Origin: Acidisoma silvae
GTDB lineage: Bacteria; Pseudomonadota; Alphaproteobacteria; Acetobacterales; Acetobacteraceae
Direction: 5' to 3'
Assembly (NCBI RefSeq): GCF_020618775.1
Contig: NZ_JAESVB010000001.1
Span: 682,001-746,000 of the forward strand
DNA: 64,000 nt
Shown: positions 45,284 to 52,012 of the stretch, in pieces
How positions within the stretch are numbered: the first letter of the stretch is position 1
Layout of the letters: every line of letters starts with the position of its first letter
Translations under genes and position numbers: made by a program
The notes under the pieces: model-generated
What the model was told of the DNA's origin: nothing
Seen by the model: only the letters and a program-made list of their open reading frames with translations
Database searches by the model: none

Positions 45284-46210
45284 TCAGTTGTTCACCCAAC
45301 CGTTGTAGCTTGCGACATTGTCGCGGGTCACAAGCGCGGGCGGCAGCAGGACGGTTGTCTGCGCGGGCGGCTTGCCATGCAGCACGTCCAGGCCAAGGCG
45401 CAGCGCCGTACGCGCAATTTCGAAGGGATTTTGCGCCGCTGTCGCGACGATCAGGCTGGTCGAGGATTTCAGCGCTTCGACGCCGGCGGGCGAGCCGTCG
45501 ACGGTGGTGATGATCATCTCATGGCGGCCCTGCTGATGCGCGGCCAGATCGGTGCCCAAAGCTTCCTCTTCATTGATGACGAACATGCCGTCGATATGGC
45601 CGAAGCGGGTGAGCAGGGTCTGCGCCACGGCAAAGCCGCCGTCGCGCGAGCCCTTGGCGTCCTGATTGTCGTTCAGCACTTTCATCGCCGGATATTGCGC
45701 GAATACTTGCTCGCAGCCTTTCACGCGATCGATGACCGAGCTGACATGCGGGCCGTTGATGATCACGATATCGCCCTTGTGGCCCAGCTTATCCGCCAGA
45801 TACTGGCAGGACATTTCGCCGGCCTTGATGTTATCCGTCATGGCGGTGACCGTCGCACCCTTGGCCGCGACGTCGAAGGCCGCGACGACGATACCCTGCG
45901 CCTTCGCACTCGCGACAGCCGGCGCGATGGCTTCAGGATCGGCCGCGTTCAGCAGAATGATCTTGTCTCCGGAGGAGATGAAATTCTGCATCTGGTTGAT
46001 CTGCTTGTTCAGATCGTAGTCGGATGAGACCGTCGTGATCTGGGCATTGGGATCGGCCAGCCGCGCTTCCGTCACGGCGCCGTTCTTCGCCGCGACGAAG
46101 AAGGGATTGCCGAGCGAGCCGACGGAGATGCCGACTTGCAGCGGCTCCGCACGGGCGGAGACAGTTGCAAGCGCAAGCAAAGGCAACGCCAGCAATAATG
46201 CGTTCTTCAT
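45284..46210 (-). CDS. Periplasmic sugar-binding protein (ribose type)
   Basis: A 308-residue type I periplasmic binding protein (Peripla_BP_4). The signal peptide is NALLLALPLLALATVSARA. The ligand-binding N-lobe starts LQVGISVGSLGNPFF and includes NFISSGDKIILLNAADPEAI and AAFDVAAKGATVTAMTDN. The C-lobe contains GDIVIINGPHVSSVIDR and FVINEEEALGTDLAAHQQ. Such proteins feed ribose/xylose-type ABC importers. No ATPase or permease is present here or elsewhere in the window. An ATG at 46210 is chosen, and a GTG nine bases upstream is possible. Confidence 0.92.
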   Translation of the reverse strand: MKNALLLALPLLALATVSARAEPLQVGISVGSLGNPFFVAAKNGAVTEARLADPNAQITTVSSDYDLNKQINQMQNFISSGDKIILLNAADPEAIAPAVASAKAQGIVVAAFDVAAKGATVTAMTDNIKAGEMSCQYLADKLGHKGDIVIINGPHVSSVIDRVKGCEQVFAQYPAMKVLNDNQDAKGSRDGGFAVAQTLLTRFGHIDGMFVINEEEALGTDLAAHQQGRHEMIITTVDGSPAGVEALKSSTSLIVATAAQNPFEIARTALRLGLDVLHGKPPAQTTVLLPPALVTRDNVASYNGWVNN

Positions 46211-46315
46211 GGCACTCACTTTCTTTATCCGCGCTTCTTATGTGGCACGGTAGTTTTGTTAGGCCGCCGGCTTTTTGCCGGCGGTGCTGCGTGAGGCGGG
46301 AGAGTGAGAGGAAAT

Positions 46316-47194
46316 TTAGTTCCACCAACTCGCATTCTTGGGTTTTTCTGGCTGACGGATGACGACGTCGCTGGCCCCCAGCGGCTCGATATCCATCAAA
46401 AACCGCTGTGCCGGGCTCATGCGTTCATAAAGCGCCTCGGTCACATAGTCCCGCTGCGTCAACTGCTGCGCCAGGTCGCGCCGCGTGTAGGTAAGATGCA
46501 GGACGCGGCGGCGTTCGCCGTCCGTATTGCGTGTGCCACCATGCCAGACGGAGGAATTCATGATGGCGACGGACCCCGCCGGCGCCGTCAGATAGATCTC
46601 GCCCGTATAGGGGGCAGCCAGGTCGGCCGGCACGCGCGCCTGATCTTCCGCAGACAAAGGCTGCGGTACCCAATCGCCCATATTGACATGGGCGACGTTG
46701 AGCGGCGCCCAATGATGCGATCCGGGGATCATGCGTGTCGGCCCGTTCGTCAAAGTCATGTCGTCGAACAGGACCAAGGCATTCAGAACCCACCAGTCAT
46801 CGTCGAACTTCTTGGGCACATCGGTATGCAGGCTCTGGTGGCCCTGGCCCTTATTGGGCTCGCGCAGATTGGCGCCATGCAGCTTGACTTCGCCCAGCAA
46901 GTAATGCGCGGCGGCCAGCAGCGGCGCGCAGTTGAGGCAGCTATCGTAGACCTCGGTTTTATTGAAGATATTGGAGACGCGCGGCGCGCCGGGCTCGACA
47001 TGCACTTCATGACCGCCCTGACCGTGTTCCAGGCTGCTCAGCCGGTCGAATTCCGCGCCCATGCGCAGGCAGTCCTCACGCGAAAATACGCCGGGCACGA
47101 CAAAAAAGCCCTGCTTGTCCAGAGCGTCCTGCTGCGCGCTGGTGAAACTGCCGGAAGGGACGCCAAGCTCACGCAATGCCTGTTTTGTGTACAT
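46316..47194 (-). CDS. Phytanoyl-CoA dioxygenase (PhyH) family protein
   Basis: A 292-residue Fe(II)/2-oxoglutarate oxygenase. The jelly-roll ligands are His and Asp in QSLHTDVPKKF and the distal His in SSVWHGGTRN, with the 2-oxoglutarate-binding Arg likely in GERRRVLHLTYTRRD. The N-terminus (FTSAQQDALDKQGFFVVPGVFS) is standard for PhyH. Bacterial PhyH members hydroxylate varied small molecules, and the CoA ester is not implied. It is the first gene of the LacI-controlled group, with the double palindrome 46-85 bases upstream. Confidence 0.9.
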   Translation of the reverse strand: MYTKQALRELGVPSGSFTSAQQDALDKQGFFVVPGVFSREDCLRMGAEFDRLSSLEHGQGGHEVHVEPGAPRVSNIFNKTEVYDSCLNCAPLLAAAHYLLGEVKLHGANLREPNKGQGHQSLHTDVPKKFDDDWWVLNALVLFDDMTLTNGPTRMIPGSHHWAPLNVAHVNMGDWVPQPLSAEDQARVPADLAAPYTGEIYLTAPAGSVAIMNSSVWHGGTRNTDGERRRVLHLTYTRRDLAQQLTQRDYVTEALYERMSPAQRFLMDIEPLGASDVVIRQPEKPKNASWWN

Positions 47195-47239
47195 TTGAGC
47201 CTCCTGAGTTCTTTTTCTTGCGACGCCGGTCTGTCTCGT

Positions 47240-47279
47240 CGGCTAATCGATTTGGCAAGTCTAGCGAATCGATTAGCCG
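47240..47279. promoter_or_regulatory. Double LacI-type operator upstream of the phyH-like gene
   Basis: CGGCTAATCGATT (47240-47252) and AATCGATTAGCCG (47267-47279) are perfect 13-base inverted arms around 14 bases. Each arm contains the self-complementary octamer AATCGATT, and the two octamers are centred 22 bases apart (about two helical turns). A palindrome with a central CG is the usual LacI/GalR half-site form, so two dimers could sit on the same face of the DNA. The LacI gene is in the same operon. Confidence 0.75.
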
Positions 47280-47440
47280 CGATCAAGCGTCACGAAGTTC
47301 GGTGGCTTAGTGGACGGAACTCGGGATTTGAAACGCCCCCGGAGCGCCTCGTTTTTGGGGCGCTTCGGATAGGACAAAAACCGCAGCCGTGCTAAACGGG
47401 CCAGTGGCCCGGGCAATACTGCGCTGGCGAGGGGTAGATC

Positions 47441-48316
47441 ATGGTGTCGGCACTGGCCAATATTCTTGAGACCAACGAAAGCGGCGTTCTGGCGAAGTGG
47501 CTGGAACTGCTTTTGACCTCCGCCAACGCAGGCGGCGGACGCATCAAGGAAGCCGAACTCAAGGCGCAGTGCCGGGAGTTTCTGACCGCTCTGCGTCAAG
47601 CTCTGGCGGCCGATATGGGTGGCGATACCGATATTCAGAGCGATACGTTCGAGCGGGTCCGTGACTTGCTGTCCGACGTCTCACGCTCGCGCGCGATCCA
47701 GGGCTTCAGCCCGTCCGAAACGGCGACCTTCGTCTTTTCCCTCAAGCAGCCGATTTTCGAATTGCTGCGGCAATTCAGCCAGGATGCATTGACCCTGGCT
47801 GACGAAAGCTGGCGGGTGACGCAGGTGCTGGATCAACTGGGCCTGTTTACAACCGAAGTCTACCAGAAAAGCCGGGAAGAAGTGGTCGCCCGGCAGCAGG
47901 ATGAAATCGCCGAGCTGTCGACGCCGGTCGTCAAGCTTTGGGATGGCATTCTGGCGCTGCCTTTGATCGGCACGCTCGATTCCGCCCGCACCCAGACGGT
48001 GATGGAAACCCTGCTGCAGTCGATCGTCGACCAGAGCGCGGAGATCGCCATCATCGACATTACCGGCGTGCCGACCGTGGATACGCTGGTCGCCCAGCAT
48101 CTGCTCAAGACCATCGCCGCCGCGCGCCTCATGGGCGCCGATTGCATCGTCTCGGGCATCCGCCCGCAGATCGCGCAGACCATGGTTCACCTCGGCGTGG
48201 AGCTCAATGTCGTTTCCAAGGCCTCGCTTGCGGATGCGCTGGCGCTGGCTTTGACCCGCACTGGCCGGGCCGTGGTGCGGGTGAAGACACCCATCGCTTC
48301 CACGACCTCTCACTAA
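47441..48316 (+). CDS. rsbR: Stressosome sensor RsbR (RsbRD_N plus STAS)
   Basis: The 291-residue protein has an N-terminal helical sensor domain of the RsbRD_N type (SGVLAKWLELLLTSANAGGG, IQGFSPSETATFVFSLKQPIF). A linker helix and a C-terminal STAS domain (about 160-285) follow. The phosphorylation sites of B. subtilis RsbRA appear conserved: Thr208 in IIDITGVPTVDT and Thr247 in GIRPQIAQTMVHLG. RsbR and RsbS form the icosahedral stressosome that holds RsbT until stress. It has a GAGGGG ribosome site before the ATG and starts a tight plus-strand operon. The signal sensed by this N-domain is unknown. Confidence 0.93.
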   Translation: MVSALANILETNESGVLAKWLELLLTSANAGGGRIKEAELKAQCREFLTALRQALAADMGGDTDIQSDTFERVRDLLSDVSRSRAIQGFSPSETATFVFSLKQPIFELLRQFSQDALTLADESWRVTQVLDQLGLFTTEVYQKSREEVVARQQDEIAELSTPVVKLWDGILALPLIGTLDSARTQTVMETLLQSIVDQSAEIAIIDITGVPTVDTLVAQHLLKTIAAARLMGADCIVSGIRPQIAQTMVHLGVELNVVSKASLADALALALTRTGRAVVRVKTPIASTTSH

Positions 48317-48327
48317 GGCCGCTCGCC

Positions 48328-48747
48328 GTGGATCGTATCCCCATCCTGAAACTTGGGCGTGCGCTGCTTGTCACGGTTCAGGTCGATATGCATGACCGCC
48401 TGGCCATGGCGCTCGAGGAAGACCTGTCGGAAAAAATCGTCGCCACCAATGCCCGTGGCGTGCTTATCGACATTTCCGGTCTCGAGATCGTCGATTCCTT
48501 CATGGGGCGGATGCTGGACAATATCGCCGCCGTCTCGCGCCTGCTGGATGCCGATACCGTCGTTGTCGGCATGCGGCCGGCGGTGGCCATCACCCTGGTC
48601 GAACTTGGATTGTCGCTGACCGGCGTGAAGACCGCGCTGAACGTGGACCGTGGCATGGCGCTGATCGGGACGGGTTTCGGCGCCCATGACGGTGCGGATG
48701 ACGACGGAGTCGGGTCGGAGGACACCGATGGCCGTGTTGAAGGATGA
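48328..48747 (+). CDS. rsbS: Stressosome scaffold RsbS (STAS domain)
   Basis: From the GTG at 48328 the product is 139 residues, mainly one STAS domain (IPILKLGRALLVTVQVDMHDRLAMALEEDL). The conserved phosphosite serine is Ser50 in LIDISGLEIVDSFMGR, equivalent to Ser59 of B. subtilis RsbS. A C-terminal acidic tail of about 20 residues (HDGADDDGVGSEDTDG) goes beyond the usual length. The long upstream open frame is read-through of the rsbR region in another frame. Its last 20 bases overlap rsbT. Confidence 0.93.
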   Translation: MDRIPILKLGRALLVTVQVDMHDRLAMALEEDLSEKIVATNARGVLIDISGLEIVDSFMGRMLDNIAAVSRLLDADTVVVGMRPAVAITLVELGLSLTGVKTALNVDRGMALIGTGFGAHDGADDDGVGSEDTDGRVEG

Positions 48748-49132
48748 TACGCTTCCCATCCGCACATCCGAAGACGTCGTCAGGGTCAGAAAGGAAGTTC
48801 GTGTCCAGGCCATAGCGGCGGGGTTCGGTATTGTTGACCAGACAAAAATCATAACCGCTGCCAGCGAATTGGCCCGCAACACGCTTGATTATGGCGGTGG
48901 CGGTACGGCGCGGCTGGAACTGGTGCAGAACGGTGCGCGCAAAGGCCTGCGGCTGACCTTTGAAGACAAGGGGCCGGGCATTCCGGACCTGCAGCTTGCT
49001 CTGACCGACGGCTATACGACAGGGGGCGGCCTTGGCCTTGGCCTGAGCGGCGCCAAACGGCTGTCGAATGAATTCGACATCCATTCCGTCGTCGGCGAAG
49101 GCACGCGTATCACCATTGCCCGGTGGAAATAG
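48728..49132 (+). CDS. rsbT: Switch kinase RsbT
   Basis: A 134-residue GHKL-type serine/threonine kinase. The N-box reads TAASELARNTLDYGGGG, the G1 box DKGPGIPDL, and the G2 region GGGLGLGLSGAKRLSNEF. RsbT phosphorylates RsbR and RsbS under stress and is then released to act on a downstream partner. The ATG at 48728 has CGGAGGAC before it and overlaps rsbS by 20 bases. The next gene begins only four bases after its stop. Confidence 0.95.
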   Translation: MAVLKDDTLPIRTSEDVVRVRKEVRVQAIAAGFGIVDQTKIITAASELARNTLDYGGGGTARLELVQNGARKGLRLTFEDKGPGIPDLQLALTDGYTTGGGLGLGLSGAKRLSNEFDIHSVVGEGTRITIARWK

Positions 49133-49136
49133 CCTC

Positions 49137-50141
49137 ATGCGGGCCATCGCCGTCAAAGACGTCTCTCAGGTGGCTGAAGCACGCCGCACTGCGGTCCTGG
49201 TCGCGAAAGCCGTCGGCTTCGGAGAGGAGGATGCCGGTCGTGTCGCCATTGTCGCGACAGAGCTTGCCACCAACCTCATCAAGCATGGCGGCGGTGGCGA
49301 ATTGCTGGTCGGTTCCTATAGCGACCGCACGGGCAATGGTGTCGAATGCCTTGCCCTCGACAAAGGGCCGGGCATTGGCGATTTCGAAGCCGCGTCGCGG
49401 GATGGTTATTCCACTGCTGGCAGCCAGGGCAGCGGGCTGGGTGCCATCGCCCGCAATTCCCATCAGGTTGACGTCTTCGCGCCAATGGGCTCAGGCACGG
49501 CCATTCTCGTGCGCTTTCGGGAGGGACGACCGGTACCGGGTCTGGTGTCATCCATGCCGCGTGTCGGCGCGATCAACCTGCCCAAGACGGGGGAGGATGT
49601 CTGCGGCGATGCCTGGTCTCGTGTCACCCATGCGCGCGGCTACAAGCTCGTAGTGGCCGATGGCCTGGGCCACGGCACCTACGCGGCCGATGCGTCGCAG
49701 GCGGCGCTGCGCGTGTTTCAGGACGAAAAAGCGTCGGCACCCGGACAGATTTTGCAAAAGATGCATCTGGCCCTGCGACCGACACGCGGGGCGGCGATTT
49801 CCGTCGCTGATGTCGATATCGAACGTCATCAGGTCACCTTCGCGGGTATCGGCAATGTCGCCGGCGTCATCGTCAATCAGGATGGGTCGGTGCGGCAGAT
49901 GGTGTCGCATAACGGTACCGTCGGCCATGTCGCGAAACGCGTGCAGGAATTCATCTATCAGTTTGCCGGCGAGCCGCTCATCATTCTGTGTTCGGACGGT
50001 CTGGCAACCAACTGGAACCTGCGCGCTTATCCGGGGCTCGCCTTCCGTCACCCGACATTGATCGCGGGCGTTCTGTATCGGGACTTCACCCGTGGCCGCG
50101 ACGACGTGACGGTGGTGGTGACAAGGGGAGAGGCAGCATGA
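49137..50141 (+). CDS. RsbT-like ATPase fused to an RsbX-like PP2C phosphatase
   Basis: The 334-residue protein has two domains. Residues 1-130 form a GHKL kinase fold with N-box VATELATNLIKHGGGG (40-54), DKGPGI (75-80) and GSGLGAIAR. Residues 145-330 form a SpoIIE/RsbX-type PP2C phosphatase with the metal-binding residues GEDVCGDAW (Asp158), VVADGLGHG (Asp175), LCSDGLATN (Asp287) and GRDDVTVVV (Asp322/323). RsbX in Bacillus is a free phosphatase that resets RsbR and RsbS. Here a second kinase-like module is joined to it. The gene overlaps the next by ATGA. Confidence 0.9.
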   Translation: MRAIAVKDVSQVAEARRTAVLVAKAVGFGEEDAGRVAIVATELATNLIKHGGGGELLVGSYSDRTGNGVECLALDKGPGIGDFEAASRDGYSTAGSQGSGLGAIARNSHQVDVFAPMGSGTAILVRFREGRPVPGLVSSMPRVGAINLPKTGEDVCGDAWSRVTHARGYKLVVADGLGHGTYAADASQAALRVFQDEKASAPGQILQKMHLALRPTRGAAISVADVDIERHQVTFAGIGNVAGVIVNQDGSVRQMVSHNGTVGHVAKRVQEFIYQFAGEPLIILCSDGLATNWNLRAYPGLAFRHPTLIAGVLYRDFTRGRDDVTVVVTRGEAA

Positions 50142-52003
50142 GTGCCGGTGCCTGGTCCATCATCACGCTGGCGATGGAACACGAGGCCGATGTGGTCGCC
50201 GTGCGGCAGCGGGCGCGCCGCATCGCCGAGCTGCTCGGCTTCGGCATGCTGGACCAGACAAGGATCGCGACTGCGGCGTCGGAAATCGCTCGCAACGCGG
50301 TGACCTATGCGCGGAGTGGCCGCGCGGAATTCGCCCTGAGCGGGGCTAGCCTGCCGCAACACCTGCTGATCAGGATTGCCGACAAGGGACCCGGCATCGC
50401 CAATCTCGATGACGTTCTCGAGGGCCGTTACCAGAGCCAGACTGGCATGGGGCTTGGCATCATCGGCGCCCGCCGGCTGATGGACCGTGTCGATATCGAC
50501 AGTTCCTCTGAGAAGGGCACGCGGGTCACGCTGGACAAGATACTGCCGAAAGGGCAGGAGCCCGTTCCGGCTTCGGCACTGGTTGATCTGGCACGCCGTC
50601 TGGCAACGGAAGTCGCGGGTGACCCGCTTGTCGAAGTCCGCGCTCAAAATCAGGAACTGCTGCGCAGTCTGGAAGATGTCAAAACGCAGCAGGACGAGAT
50701 GATGCGTCTGAATGACGAGCTGGACCGCACCAATAAAGGCGTCGTCGCCCTTCTCGCGGAACTGGATCAGAAAGCGACAGAGTTGGAAACGCTGAACGCA
50801 ACCCTGGAAAAAAGGGTCGCGACGGCAATTGCCGAACGGGAAGCCGCTGAGCAGAGCCTGCGCCAAAGCCAGAAGATGGAAGCGGTCGGTCAATTGACCG
50901 GCGGCATCGCGCATGACTTCAACAATATGCTGACCGGCATCGTCACCTCCCTCGATATCATCCAGTCCCGCATAGAACAGGGCCGCACGGACAAGCTGGA
51001 GCGTTACACCCAGGCGGCTATGATCTCCGCGCAGCGGGCCGCCGCCCTCACGCATCGTTTGCTGGCCTTTTCGCGCCGCCAGCCGCTCGACCCGAAGCCG
51101 GTCGACGCGAAACATCTCGTCGCGTCGATGACGGATTTGATCCGGCAGACCATCGGGCCGACCCATTCCCTGGATGTGGCCGCCGATGCCGATCTTTGGA
51201 CGACGCTCTGCGACCCCAATCAGCTTGAGAACGCAATCCTCAATCTGTCGATCAATGCCCGCGATGCCATGCCGGACGGCGGCAATCTGCTGATCGAGAC
51301 GCGCAACGCCGATTTGAATGAAGCGGCCATCGCCGCCGGCATCGGCGCGGTGACCGGGCAATATGTCGCCGTTTGCGTGACCGACACGGGAACCGGCATG
51401 TCGGCGGATGTGCTGTCCAGGGCCTTTGAACCCTTTTTCACGACCAAACCGATCGGCCAGGGAACGGGGCTGGGCCTGTCCATGGTCTATGGCTTCGCGC
51501 GGCAAAGCCAGGGCTATCTCAAAATCGAGTCCGAGGAAGGTCGCGGCACGACGATCAGGATTTATCTGCCGCGTCATTCGGGGGAGATTCTCTCGGCTGA
51601 AAATGCGGTTGCCTTGTCACAGGACATTGCCCAGACCGACAAGGGTGAAACCATCCTGATCGTCGAAGACGATGCCGTGATCAGAAACCTCACCGTCGAG
51701 GTCTTGTCCGAGGCGGGCTATCGGATCCTTCAGGCCTCCGACGGCCAGGAAGGTCTCAGGATGCTGGATTCCCGCATTCATATCGACCTGCTTCTGACCG
51801 ATGTCGGTCTTCCCCGCGTCAATGGACGCCAGCTTGCCGATCAGGCGCGGGAGACGCGACAGAGCCTGAAAGTGCTGTTCATCACCGGCTATGCCCAGAA
51901 TACCAAATTGACGAGCGACGCTCTGGCCCCAGGCATGTCGATATTAACCAAGCCCTTTACCGTCGCCGGGCTGATCAACAGGGTTAAGGAAGTTCTGAGC
52001 TGA
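50138..52003 (+). CDS. Hybrid histidine kinase with RsbT-like N-terminus and receiver domain
   Basis: The 621-residue protein carries an RsbT-like ATPase at 1-135 (N-box TAASEIARNAVTYARSG, G1 ADKGPGIANL, MGLGIIGARRL). A coiled coil follows at about 165-245. The HisKA domain has His259 in GQLTGGIAHDFNNML, and the HATPase_c has DPNQLENAILNLSINARDAM, DTGTGMSADVL and GQGTGLGLSMV. The C-terminal receiver has Asp511/512, phosphoacceptor Asp555 (LLLTDVGLPR) and Lys605 (TKPFT). It has no membrane segment. The ATG at 50138 has AAGGGGAG and overlaps the previous stop by ATGA. As the last gene of the stressosome operon, it is the likely output protein, replacing the Bacillus RsbU/sigma-B route. Confidence 0.93.
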   Translation: MSAGAWSIITLAMEHEADVVAVRQRARRIAELLGFGMLDQTRIATAASEIARNAVTYARSGRAEFALSGASLPQHLLIRIADKGPGIANLDDVLEGRYQSQTGMGLGIIGARRLMDRVDIDSSSEKGTRVTLDKILPKGQEPVPASALVDLARRLATEVAGDPLVEVRAQNQELLRSLEDVKTQQDEMMRLNDELDRTNKGVVALLAELDQKATELETLNATLEKRVATAIAEREAAEQSLRQSQKMEAVGQLTGGIAHDFNNMLTGIVTSLDIIQSRIEQGRTDKLERYTQAAMISAQRAAALTHRLLAFSRRQPLDPKPVDAKHLVASMTDLIRQTIGPTHSLDVAADADLWTTLCDPNQLENAILNLSINARDAMPDGGNLLIETRNADLNEAAIAAGIGAVTGQYVAVCVTDTGTGMSADVLSRAFEPFFTTKPIGQGTGLGLSMVYGFARQSQGYLKIESEEGRGTTIRIYLPRHSGEILSAENAVALSQDIAQTDKGETILIVEDDAVIRNLTVEVLSEAGYRILQASDGQEGLRMLDSRIHIDLLLTDVGLPRVNGRQLADQARETRQSLKVLFITGYAQNTKLTSDALAPGMSILTKPFTVAGLINRVKEVLS

Positions 52004-52012
52004 CAGGTCATC

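Noticed and set aside
47340-47380. GAGCGCC...GGGCGCTTC hairpin as a terminator before rsbR
   Set aside because: The T-run lies in the loop rather than after the stem, and no plus-strand gene precedes it.
49988-50137. 50-codon extension upstream of the hybrid kinase
   Set aside because: It is a shifted frame inside the PP2C domain of the previous gene; the ATG at 50138 has a strong ribosome site and ATGA overlap.
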